The notes below the pieces were generated by a model. It had not been told where the DNA came from. It made no database searches and saw nothing but the letters and a program-made list of their open reading frames with translations. Shown here piece after piece: positions 47,300 through 58,240 of a stretch of DNA of 64,000 bases; the first letter of the stretch is position 1; the number at the start of each line of letters is the position of its first letter. The translations under genes were made by a program, and so were the position numbers. The stretch covers positions 18,872,144-18,936,143 of the forward strand of contig NC_065920.1 in the NCBI RefSeq assembly GCF_024586455.1, in the 5' to 3' direction. The DNA is from Bactrocera neohumeralis (taxonomy: Eukaryota > Arthropoda > Insecta > Diptera > Tephritidae).

Positions 47300-50200
47300 C
47301 GTCATAGCATACACGGCATGATGGAGGAGGAGAACATTGTGCGGCCACATCAGGAGATCCGTCAGTTAACCTTGGAGGAAAAGAAGTTTCTGCTGGCGGT
47401 GGAGCGCGGCGACATGGCAGGAACACGAAGGTAAGTCGATTAATTCGATATATAACCGAGTATAAAAACAAATACACTATATTTGGATAAATGTATATAT
47501 GTATATGTAATAATCATATATACGTATAGTAGGGTGAGCCACAAAAAAAAAAATAATATCGAATTCATGGGTTGAAATAACGTACATATATATTAAAATA
47601 TATATCCCTGCTTTAAGAAAATAAATTAAAATTTTGATTTTTTTTACTTTTCGAAGCTTTAAATATTAGAATTATTTAATTTAAAAAAGATATACCCCGA
47701 TGAAGATTGTTTAGGTAATTTGGTATTTGATACTCTACAAGAATTAAACATTTTCATCTTAAAATCAAGCTAAGCCATCTCTTGGCAAACCGCATATAAT
47801 TATAGCCCAATATATTAGGGTGAGCAAAACAAATTAAGGATATTTGATTAATTATGTATCTTTTGAATTTTTTTCGCTTTTCAATATACAAATTTTTAAT
47901 TTAAAAAATTTCCCTTAATTGAAAAAAAAATTGCCCCTATGAAGATTGTTTAGGAAATTTGGTATTTGATTCTCTAGAAGAATTAAACATTTTTATCTTA
48001 AACAAAGCTAAGCCATCTTTTGGCAAACCGCATATAATTATAGCCCAATATATTAGGGTGAGCAAAAAAAAAATTAAGGATATTTGATTAATTTTGTATA
48101 TTTTGTATATTTTTATTTTTTTTTTCGCTTTCAAAGCTTTTAAATATACAAATTCTTGAACTGAAATAAATTTCCCTGAATAGAAAAAAATTTCCCGATT
48201 AAAATTTTTTAGTAAATTTTATGATCCACAACACCCGCACTGTAAAAGTTTTTTTTTGAGCAGTTCAAAAGCCATGGTATTTTTTAATGAAATTTGTGAC
48301 ATGTAAATGGGAAATTTTAAATGCTCACCGGCACCTTTAAAATTTAAGCTAAAAATTCAGCCTTGCAGGGATATTTGTTTCTTTTTTGGCTCACCCTAAT
48401 ATACATATGTATGTACATACATATTTATTTTACAAAAATTCTCACATACACTTCTTCGCTCTTAGGATGCTACAAAAAGCGCAGGATACCGACTACATCA
48501 ATGTAAATTGTGTCGATCCTTTGGGACGCACTGCCCTACTCATGGCTATCGACAATGAGAATTTGGAAATGGTCGAATTGCTCATCAGCTATAATGTTGA
48601 TACGAAGGATGCGCTTTTGCACTCAATTTCAGAGGAGTTTGTGGAGGCCGTGGAGGTGCTTTTGGATCATGAGAATGTCAGCTTTCACACGGAGGGCAAT
48701 CATGCAAGTCCTTTTGTGATAATTTAGAAGTTGTAAATATAATTATACTCACAATCTCTGCTTGTAGAGCTGGGAATCGCAATCGGAGGATACTTCAACA
48801 TTTACACCCGATATAACGCCACTTATTTTGGCCGCACATCGTGATAACTATGAGATAATCAAAATTTTACTAGATCGTGGAGCTGTACTGCCAATGCCGC
48901 ATGATGTAAGGTGTGTTTAACGTACATATCTATGTTAAGATGGGTAGACGGAAGGTATTCTGTATTCTTTAAACGAAGCTATCATTGGTATTGTTACACC
49001 TTCGTCCTTCTTTCTGAAAGTAGAGCGAAATGACAAGAACTTGCTTCGCTCCCACGACAGACGGCTCAACATTACCGGAATGCATCCGAATTTTTTTACA
49101 GACTTTTTTGTACTTGGCGCAGGAGAAATCCTTCTAAGCGTAGAAGATGAATTATTTCACCAGGATTCTCTTCACAACAACTATTCATTTCCTTAATTTT
49201 AATTTCTTCACTTTCATCAGAAATTATTCTTAAAGCTCTTCAGAATTATAACCATTTTAATATATTATAAAATGTCTTACAGATGCGGCTGCGACGAATG
49301 TGTTCAATCACGCCAAGAAGATTCACTGCGACACTCACGTTCGCGCATTAACGCTTATCGTTCGCTGGCCAGTCCCAGTCTCATAGCATTGTCATCGAAG
49401 GATCCTATTTTAACTGCATTTGAATTGTCATGGGAATTGAGACGTTTAAGTTTCCTCGAACATGAATTTAAGGTAAATACTTCAGGAGATGATAATACAA
49501 CAAATTTACAGAACATTTTTTGCCAGAATCTATCGCAAGCGTAAACTTAATTTCCTTGCTTTTGCAGAATGAATATCAGGAATTGCGTAAACAATGCCAA
49601 GACTTTGCCACCGCTTTGCTCGATCACACACGCACCTCACACGAATTGGAAATTCTACTAAATCATGATCCCACCGGACCAATCTATGAACATGGCGAGC
49701 GTATGCATTTAAACCGCTTGAAATTGGCTATCAAATTGCGACAGAAAAAGGTGCGTATTGTCAGTCTCACATAATGTTTTTGTTTTACTTAATATTATTT
49801 AACGTCCGGTATAGTTTGTGGCACACTCCAATGTGCAACAGCTCTTGGCGAGCATTTGGTATGAGGGTCTGCCAGGATTTCGACGCAAGAATATGGCACT
49901 GCAGGCATTGGATATCATTAGAATCGGTACGTAGTATTTTTCTGGCTTATGCTATTGAGCCAACATTTCTGAATCTCCATTATCTTCAATCATTGCAGGT
50001 ATAATGTTTCCGATTTTCTCATTGGCTTACATCTTGGCACCATATTCCAGTATTGGACAGACAATGCGCAAACCATTCATAAAATTCATATGCCATAGTG
50101 CCTCCTACTTTACATTTCTATGTAAGTACTATCAAACTAAAGCAAGACAAATTATCATTAAAGTATGCTCTATTTAATACAGTTCTGCTGATGCTCGCTT

Positions 50201-53200
50201 CACAGCGCATTGAGACTTTCATTGGTGGCTGGTTTTGGAGCGACTCGCAAAACATAATCGCCGAGGTGGAAGAAGTACCCACCAAACGTGGCGCAAAACC
50301 GACTTTTATCGAGTGGCTGATACTGGCATGGGTTTCCGGGCTCATTTGGAGCGAAGTGAAGCAGCTGTGGGATGTTGGCCTACAAGAATATCTCAACGAT
50401 ATGTGGAATGTTATCGATTTTGTAACGAATTCACTTTATGTAGCCACAGTGGCTTTGCGCGTAGTGTCTTTCTTTCAGGTGGTTTGCTTTTACTTTCGAC
50501 TTGTGCTTAATTTTTTATAAATTGTAAATTTTTACACTCCCACGCCCACAGGTGCAAAAAGAAATGATCATTAATCCGAATGCCACCGATTTGCCGCGTG
50601 AGCGTTGGGACACCTGGGATCCAATGCTCATCTCGGAAGGCCTCTTTAGTGCGGCAAACATTTTCAGTAGCCTCAAATTGGTATACATCTTTTCGGTGAA
50701 TCCACATTTGGGACCACTGCAAGTGTCCCTGTCGCGTATGGTTATGGATATCATGAAGTTTTTCTTTTTGTACGTGCTCGTTTTATTCGCCTTTGGCAGT
50801 GGCTTAAATCAGCTGTTGTGGTAAGTGCTCACAGAAAACTAAATTTCTGAATTGATATTTATTATTATAACAATAACAACTTCGCTTTTTGCAGGTATTA
50901 TGCTGATTTAGAAAAGAAACGTTGTCCGGAAGTTTCGCCCTCAAATGTGCTCATCACCATGAACGGCACCACGGATGCAAACGCTTGCATTGTTTGGCGT
51001 CGATTTTCAAAGTATACTGAATGTGGTATTCGCAAGAGATTTTCAGTGAAATAATACTTTTTATGTTTATGTTTACCGTTTCAGTCTTTTCGAGACCACT
51101 CAAACCCTCTTCTGGGCCGTTTTTGGTTTAATCGATTTGGATAGCTTCGAGTTGGATGGTATTAAGATTTTCACGCGCTTTTGGGGTATGCTGATGTTCG
51201 GCACATATTCGGTTATAAACATAGTTGTGTTGCTGAATTTGCTCATCGCAATGATGAATCATTCGTATCAACTAATCTCGGTAAGTTTTTTGGAAGTTTG
51301 GTTATAAAATCTGTCAGTAAGGAACAAGCTTGTGACACTTAGAATATTAATTATATAATTAAGGAATAGACAGACACGGATGATGTGAGTCGCTTTATTC
51401 ATGTCCGTCTGTCTGCATATGTATATGCGAACTAGTCCCGCAGTTTTTGAAATATCTATTCAAAATCTGGCATACGTCCTTTTCTTCACAAGAAGCTTAG
51501 TGGAAACTTTTTTATTTGAAGAGATATTTTCACAAAATTTGGGAATAAATATTTTCCAATACAAAGATACAACCTCCGAAGAAATTGTTCAGATCAGATC
51601 ACTATAACATATAGCTGTCATACAAACTGACCGATCGCAATCAAGTCCTTGTATGGGAAGCTTTTATATCAGAAGAGATATTTTCACGAAACTTTGCATG
51701 TATTATTTTCCATTACAAAAATACAATCACCAAATAAATTTTTAAGATCGGACCACTATAGCATATAGCTGTCATACAAACTGAACGATCACAATGAAGA
51801 CCTTGTATGGGAAACGTTTTTATTTGAAGAGATGTTTTCACGAAAATTTGCATGGATTTTTTCCCAGTACAATAAAACAAACACCGAAGAATATCTTTAG
51901 ATCGGACCACTATAGCATATAGCTGCCATACAAAGTGAACGATCGCAATCAAGTCCTTATATGGGAAACTTTTTTATTTGAAGAGATATCTTCACGAAAT
52001 TTTGCATGGATTATTTCCCAGTACAATAAAACAAACACCGAAGAATATCTTCAGATCGGACCACTATGGCATATAGCTGCCATACAAACTTTCCGAAGTC
52101 AGCCGAAGTTCACGTTTATTCTTGTTGATAATTTCTTTCTCAAATCTTAGGAACGCGCTGATGTCGAGTGGAAATTTGCGCGTTCTAAATTATGGATAAG
52201 TTATTTCGAGGAAGGTGGCACCTGTCCACCACCATTTAATATTATACCGACACCGAAATCCATATGGTATGTGTTCAAGTGGGCGCGTAGGGTGTTCTGC
52301 AGTGGATCGTCAGCGGCCAGACGCGAGCATCTAAAGACAATAAGAGTAAGAACAAGATAAAGAACACGAATAAGCATATTGAGATTAAAAATACAATAAT
52401 TTTTCTATTTTAATAGCGCAAAGCTCAACAGGCAAGTGATCGCGATTTCAAATATCAGGTATTTCAAAAAAAAAACATAAATATATAGAACACTTATATA
52501 ATACATACATTCAACGCTTCCAGCAAATAATGCGTAACTTGGTGCGTCGTTATGTGACTGTCGAGCAACGCAAAGCCGAGTCGCAGGGTGTCACCGAAGA
52601 TGATGTGAACGAAATTAAGCAGGATATCTCCGCATTCCGTTGTGAACTTGTGGAGATTTTGAAGAATAGCGGCATGGATACAAATGTGACAGCAGGACAA
52701 GGCGGTAGGTGGTGGCTTACAAAAGGTGTTGTATATTAATACCTGCATTTTGTTCTGCTCTCGCTTTCTACAGGTGGTGGCGGCAAGAAAAATCGTCAGA
52801 AGGAGCGACGGCTTATGAAAGGTTTCAACATTGCTCCACCCGGCTCGACGGGTTCGCTAGCGCCGGTTGCCGAGTTTTCCACCTCGTTAGACAATTTCGA
52901 CTCACAACACGAAATACTCAGCTCTACGCTGTCGAATCTTTTCAATTCAAATTTTATACAGAAGAATCATCAGAACGGTCATACGAGCGGCAAGGAATCA
53001 CCAACAAATGGTGCTACTCCGACAACAACAACCACAATACAAACAACAACAAAATACAATAAATCGGCATTGAAGCCGCACAACAAACGCATCGCGGGTC
53101 ACAAAAAGCGCTGGGGTGAGTAAAAATTCAAATCATCATTAATTCATCATTTCAAATCATCATTCAAACAGCAGTTACTTAAATGAAAAGTTCAGAAAGT

Positions 53201-56200
53201 GTTGACTTAGCAAAATAACAATTTTTTGGACCAAGTTACTCTTTTTCTCAAAGAATGTTAATCTTATGAGGAGATGCTGAACAAATAACCTACTGGAGAT
53301 CAGTACAAGGCTTTTTTACCATTCTATAGGAAGGACTTATATTTTTCTAACAGGTCAGATAATTGGTTGTCCACCAGTTGTTTGTGTAGCGGCAGAATTC
53401 TGCGAGTTGGCAGTCCTTGACCGGATAAAAAATGCGGGTCCGTTCCATTACGTAGACGTAGACCCGACTGTTGTGGTAACGGCAAACCACCGATTATGCT
53501 GCGGTCCATAATTACCGGACTCATATCAATTTACTAGTCTATTTACTAGTAATGAATCTCTATGTATTTGCTATATATTTGTTCGTCACTGCATTAAGCA
53601 AGACTCCGTTAAGTTATTGTTATTGCTGTTGTTGTAGCATAAAATATTTCCAAAACAGTTTCTGGTAATGCTACTAAATGACAGTCCTTTGCCAGATATA
53701 AATCGAGGACTTACATATCTGGTTACGTAAACTCGAATATCGAGGTAACAACAGAATCCGTTCAGTAAATCTCTGCTTTGAGGTGGAAGTGTATATTTTA
53801 TCAGCACTTTAATTACATAATGGTTATGATTAGTGGTGTTGCACATTCAATAACATATCCAACTCTTCTCTTGCAATTCTTAGGCACACTAATCGAGGCT
53901 GCTAAGGTGGGAAATGTCTCTAAAATGTTGGGACGTTCAAAATCTGAAGATTCGGTTTGCAATTCTTCTGCCAACTCATCGCCAGTTCATGGTCAAGTGC
54001 ATGTCACATACGCACAGAACTCCGCACAGCATTATATAGCCAATGGTGAACCGACAGCCGGCAATCGTCACGTCAACCACCACACACCAACACACAATCC
54101 ACTACATGCCGGTACATTTATGAAGGAGCACAGCAGCAGCTTGAATAGCGGTAGCGGTAACAGTGTCAGCAGCAGCGGAGGCGGCGCATCACACTTCTTT
54201 CATACAACAACCGGTGAGTATTTTGCAAAATCCAGTAACATACGTAATTTGTTACATCTTAAATTGAACCAACAGGTCTAACTGCCATAGCCGCTTTGAA
54301 AAAGAAACGCAAGAAGTTCTCATCGAGCAAAAATATCTGCCCCGTCAATGAATCCATGTCCACTGCCAATGGAGTCGAGGCGGCATTGAACGACAAGGTT
54401 TTGTATATTTCTACTAGATAGTATTGGAGCAACTGTACTCGTATAACCGAACGAACGAACCGGACGAAAGCAGCACATAAAGTCGTATGTGCATATAGTG
54501 TTGTTAATTTACATAGTTGACTTTATTTGTAGTTGGAAAGGGGCGGCAAGCAATCATTATTTACTTGTTCAGAAACTAATATAGTTTCGAAATTATTTTA
54601 TTCTACAAAAGTTGGTATTTTCTGAGTTGAACAAGGAATATAGTTTTTTGCGACCATAAGAGTGGAGATTGGTCGAAAGACATGTGAATTTAAAAACAAT
54701 GTTGTTGAGAATATTTTTGAGCTAAATTTTGAAGTTTTATTCTTAAGTTTCTTCTTAAACTCGTTTGTAGCTGTCAGCCAAATAAAGTAAGGTTGGGTTA
54801 AGAGTCTGGATAGTCTAAACAGGGTATAATAAGCTAACCACAACGTTTATAACATATAGAAGGAAACGTGAGAGACCCTATAAAGTATATATGTATGTAT
54901 TCAATTGATCATGATAAGCTGAGGCGATTACGTGAGGTCCGTCTGTCTATCCGTGCCTCTGTTTATATATAGCCGAATTAGTTCATCAGTTTTTTTTTAC
55001 ACACGTTTTTTTATTCGCTACTCATTTGTCGGAATCGTCGATATCGGTCTACTATTACAAATTTTGCCATACAAACTAACCGATCGGAATCAACTGCTTG
55101 TATGACAAACTTTTTTATTTGATGAGATATCTTCAAGAAATTTAATATAGGTTATTATCTAAGGCAATGGTGTAATATGCCAAGAAATTGTTCATATCAA
55201 ATCACTATAACATATAGCGTTCATACAAACTGAACGATCGGAATCAAGTACTTGTATGGAAAACTTTCTCTATTGACGAGATATCTTGAAGAAACTTAAC
55301 ATGGCTTATTGTCTAAAGCGATTGTATAATCTCCGAGCAAATTGTTCATATCGGATCACTATATCATATAGCTGCCATACAAACTGAACGGGGAATCAAG
55401 TGCTTGTACGGAAAACTTTTCATTTGACGACATATCTTCAATAAATTTGGCATGGCTTACTATCCAAGTCAACGATGAAAAACTTCGGCCATATTTTTCA
55501 GATCGGACTACTATATCATATAGCCGCCATACAAATTGGCCGATTAAAACCAAGTTCTTGTAAGGAGTATAAATATTAAGGGTATATAGCTTAGAAGCTA
55601 ACGTTTTTTCTTGTTTTTAATTTCAAATAACATCAATACACACTCCAGAGGGGAGCAAATACAAAATAATAACTATATTTATTATTCATCAAACCCAGAA
55701 AACAAACAGTTTTTTAGACGGATACCACAAAAATGTATAATGATTGCTGCCCCTGTTAGAAGTATAGCATATATAGACTTTTCTGTTAAATGTTTCAAAT
55801 TGATGATAACATATATTTGTATATATATTTTTTCTAAATTATAGTAGATATATATTATAAATTCATATGTTAAAATCATATACCAATCGACAGACCACCG
55901 TTATTCCTTCAATTGGCGCAGGCTATATCTTTATTCATAATTACTACTAATGTACATATGTTTATTTATAATAATTTATATTTAAGTATAACTTCTCAAT
56001 ACTAATTTTTCTCTTTTTCTGTGCTCCTCCACATCTTTCAGTCGCTTAAACGTGTCTCCAGCTATCCAGCATCACATACCGATGGTGTCACGCCAGGTGG
56101 CAAAGATGCCATGATCATCGCCAAACCGCGTCGTCATGAACAGACACAAAGTCAACATGACTCTGTCGAAACGTCGACGGAATTTACACTCTCCTCCAGT

Positions 56201-56293
56201 GAGGCACATCATTTGGATCCATCCAATACATCCGTCAATTCACGCGAACCCCTAATAAGTGGCAGTTATGCATCGACTAGTATAATGGGTTAA
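47300..56293 (+). CDS. Trpgamma: TRP-gamma, TRPC-class cation channel
   Basis: Eighteen exons: 47300-47430, 48466-48703, 48768-48910, 49283-49472, 49568-49750, 49815-49926, 49999-50121, 50183-50478, 50552-50820, 50895-51011, 51085-51280, 52151-52345, 52417-52458, 52524-52704, 52774-53115, 53884-54213, 54276-54397, 56042-56293 (TAA). All phases agree. From the ATG at 47318 (MMEEENIVRPHQEIRQLTLE) the protein is 1147 residues; Drosophila TRP-gamma is about 1128 and nearly identical through the core. It has ankyrin repeats at about 24-160, a CGCDECVQSR zinc-like Cys cluster after them, the TRP_2 region (about 165-230), six membrane segments between about 330 and 655, the pore helix LFWAVFGLIDLDSF (603-616), S6 with LLNLLIAMMN, and the TRP box EWKFAR (666-671). 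A basic, Ser/Gln-rich tail follows, less conserved. It is a non-selective Ca2+-permeable plasma-membrane channel, able to pair with TRPL and needed for chordotonal-organ mechanosensation in Drosophila (established knowledge). Confidence 0.97.
47525..48404. mobile_element. TAGGGTGAGC-ended element filling a Trpgamma intron
   Basis: The left end TAGGGTGAGCCACAAAAAAA (about 47529) and the right end, complement TTAGGGTGAGCCAAAAAAG (about 48400), are inverted. Between them the phrase TATTAGGGTGAGCAAAA recurs in direct orientation at about 47814 and 48051, 237 bp apart. The intervening units share ATGAAGATTGTTTAGG, TTTGGTATTTGAT and CAAACCGCATATAATTATAG. So roughly 2.5 direct repeats, each headed by the end sequence, lie inside one pair of ends. 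No ORF. It occupies most of the 1035-bp intron 47431-48465. Confidence 0.8.
48704..48767 (+). other. Trpgamma: GC-AG intron of Trpgamma
   Basis: The exon reads GGCAATCAT|GCAAGTCC and the next GCTTGTAG|AGCTGGGAA, giving EGNH-SWES as in Drosophila TRP-gamma. The donor is GCAAGT, the usual context for the minor GC class. No GT in range restores the frame. Read-through would add ASPFVII and stop. Confidence 0.85.
48911..49282 (+). other. Trpgamma: Trpgamma intron with a scrap of the GTCGGGTCTACG repeat
   Basis: At about 49055-49135 CCCACGACAGACGGCTCAAC, ATTACCGGAATGCATCCGAA and TTTTTTTACAGACTT follow the repeat's order. The remainder is AT-rich. Confidence 0.6.
51085..51280 (+). CDS. Trpgamma: Trpgamma pore and S6 exon
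   Basis: A single 196-nt exon encodes residues 595-660: the pore helix and selectivity region (LFWAVFGLIDL), the loop to GIKIFTRFWG, and S6 (SVINIVVLLNLLIAMMNHSY). The donor ATCTCG|GTAAGT opens the repeat-bearing intron at 51281. Confidence 0.95.
51310..52110. repeat. 154-bp tandem array in Trpgamma intron
   Basis: ATAGCTG(T/C)CATACAAA recurs at 51611, 51765, 51919 and 52073, each spacing exactly 154 bp. Each unit holds CGATCGCAATCAAGTCCTTG, TATGGGAAACTTTTTTATTTG, AGAGATATCTTCACGAAATT and AGATCGGACCACTATAGCAT. It occupies most of the 870-bp intron 51281-52150. Sequence identity between units 2 to 4 is high. Confidence 0.95.
52417..52458 (+). CDS. Trpgamma: Trpgamma 42-nt micro-exon
   Basis: Encodes exactly 14 residues, RKAQQASDRDFKYQ, between TTTTAATAG and GTATTT. 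It is in phase 0 at both ends, so its skipping would not shift the frame. Confidence 0.9.
53116..53883 (+). other. Trpgamma: Trpgamma intron carrying two inverted repeat copies
   Basis: 53335-53525 and 53640-53760 are minus-strand copies of the GTCGGGTCTACG family. The first is well preserved (GCGGCAGAATTCTGCGAGTT, CAGTCCTTGACCGGATAAA, ACGTAGACCCGACTGTTGTG). The second is diverged. Other sequence is AT-rich. Confidence 0.75.
54398..56041 (+). other. Trpgamma: last Trpgamma intron, with possible alternative C terminus
   Basis: The donor AACGACAAG|GTTTTG is weak. If unspliced, the frame adds VLYISTR and stops at 54418-54420, giving a shorter tail. The acceptor CATCTTTCAG leads into SLKRVSSYPA, matching Drosophila. 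The intron carries the array at 54.9-55.6 kb. Confidence 0.55.
54880..55610. repeat. 154-bp-family tandem array, second cluster
   Basis: The ATAG(C)-type core lies at about 55070, 55214, 55368 and 55520 (spacings about 144, 154, 152). It is flanked on the left by GTCCGTCTGTCTATCCGTG and on the right by AAGCTAACGTTTTTTCTTGTTTTT, boundary sequences shared with other copies. Confidence 0.85.
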
Positions 56294-56890
56294 GCATACA
56301 TACATACATATATGCTAAACACCATCAAATATATTGTATCCATAACGGTACATACTTAAGCAAAACGAATTATTAAACGAAAACAGTATAGAAATTGATC
56401 TCATACATTTGTGGGAAAATCAAATACCCTCATACAAGTAATCATATACATATACTTAGGAGAAATAACCCACATAGCGGTTCTCATCTAATCATTCATA
56501 CATACACACATACATATAAAATATGGTTCAGCATATTCGCATTTATAACACTCCTCACAAATGTACGCACATTCAACTCGTTAAACATATCACAATCAGC
56601 ACTAAATCACTAAACCGAAGCTCAAGCTAAAGCACAACTTCAATCAAACAAATGCAGCAATCACATATTAGCTAGAGTAACTTCAAATGGATAACTATAT
56701 TCAAACATTTTCATTAAATAAGGTGAGCATTGCAATACTCGCTCGTATAAAATTAATGATTTAGTTATTATTATGTCTACTCTTACGTTAGAACTCACTC
56801 TTGGTAGATAAAACTTTATTACAGATTTTCAGCCAACCCTTAACGGGCACACCTAGTGTGAGAGAGAGAAAAAAAATTATGGTATCCATT
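56294..56890 (+). other. Trpgamma: Trpgamma 3' UTR and flank
   Basis: Non-coding after the stop, with CATACATACATATATG runs. No clear AATAAA until the MITE at about 57.0 kb. ATTAAATAAG near 56675 is a weak candidate, so the transcript end is uncertain. Confidence 0.4.
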
Positions 56891-56894
56891 ATTC

Positions 56895-57184
56895 TTAAGC
56901 GTATTTAAAAAAAAACGATTTTTTTCGCTTGGTACTTTGAAAAATAGATTTTTAGGCGCCTCTAATGAAGTCTCTCCAAGCATGAATATTGTTGTAGAGC
57001 AATAAAAATCCTTCAAAACTATGAGTTTTCCGATTTATAATTATTTTTTATTGAGTTATAAAATTAGAAAAAATAGAAAACTACAAGCAGGACCTTCCCG
57101 ACCTTGGAGAGACTTTCTTAAAGGTGAACCTATTTTTCAGGGTACCAAGCGAGAAAAAATATTCGTTTTGACCCACCCTAATAT
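56895..57184. mobile_element. long-inverted-repeat MITE
   Basis: The left arm AACGATTTTTTTCGCTTGGTAC, TTTGAAAAATAGATTTTTAGG and GAAGTCTCTCCAAGC has an imperfect complement on the right: AACGAATATTTTTTCTCGC, TTGGTACCCTGAAAAATAGG and GAAAGTCTCTCCAAGG. The arms are about 80 bp and the loop about 110 bp. The right edge CACCCTAATA resembles the TTAGGGTG ends of the 47.5-kb element. Confidence 0.7.
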
Positions 57185-57199
57185 TTATACATATTAAAA

Positions 57200-57720
57200 A
57201 AAATGGTGGCTTTTCGATCCGGAGACAGCCATGTAGCTTGGTTAATTTTCATATGCTGGAATCTAGTATTTGTGATTAGATGCCATATTTCGGGCCCCGA
57301 CGAAGTCGATCAGCCTCAACCCATTTTGGGAGGTTTCATCATGGCGGCTGAATTTGACGTCCGTTGTGCCAAAGATATCTTCTTTGCCCACCCTGGTGTA
57401 AAGATCGCAAAGCACGATTTTGACATCTCCGCTCCAAGTGCTCATAGAAGGCATCTTTGGTCACATCGTCCTTCTCTTCCATCGGGGCGTGGGCTCGAAT
57501 CAGCGATTTCTTGAAGAACTTTGCCTTGATGCGGAATGTGACTAGACGGTCATCCATCTGGGTGAATGCCAGGGCTCAGCGACGAAGTTTCTAAAACCGA
57601 AAGTCGTGAGCTGCTTGAGCCATATGTAAACAAATCGTTTCTGGCCACTCCCAAGTGAATGGCGATTCCTCACTTGCGTGAACTTTTACACCTGACTTCA
57701 TCCTCCTCATCCGGAAACCA
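57200..57720 (-). pseudogene. LINE endonuclease-domain fragment
   Basis: Minus-strand pieces in two frames: DRLVTFRIKAKFFKKSLIRA, HAPMEEKDDVTKDAFYEHLE, then DVKIVLCDL, RVGKEDIFGTT and HDETSQNGLRLIDF. These are the AP-endonuclease-like domain of a non-LTR element (the GDFNARVG box is degraded here to CDLYTRVG). It is probably from the same LINE family as the RT fragments. Stops and shifts disable it. Confidence 0.8.
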
Positions 57721-57889
57721 ATTAAACGCCGAATTTAAAATTATCCTCAAAATAAGTAACTCGCAATATTAAGAAAATTTTATTTTAGTGGTATTGTGGA
57801 TTCTATCTAGGTCGAATGATCTATTAGATTCGATAGATAGGTAATATCACCCTGAGGGAAACTTCCAAGCCCACATAAAATGTGGTGTA

Positions 57890-58240
57890 TGTATATTTAT
57901 ATGATCAGCGTAACGAGCTCAGTCGATTTATCCATGTCCGTCTGTCCGCTGAGTCGATTTAGCTATATATGTATACGCAAACTAGTTCTTCAGTTTTAGA
58001 TATGTCATCCCTTTCTCTTAAAAAACTTACTACTTTGTCGGAATCGTCGATATCGAACCACTATAACATATACTAGCTGCCATACAACATGAAACGGAAT
58101 CAATCTTTAGACGAGATATGTTCAAAGGATTCGGCATTTTTAAGGCAATCGTGCAATCTCCAGATCAGGTGCTCTACAATTTAACTGATCAAAATCAAGT
58201 TCTTATATGGAAACTTTTTTATTTGTGAAATATTGATTCA
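57890..58240. repeat. 154-bp-family copy
   Basis: GTCCGTCTGTCCGCTGAGTC, TTGTCGGAATCGTCGATATCG, AACCACTATAACATATA, GCTGCCATACAACATGAA and GACGAGATATG in the family order. Confidence 0.65.
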
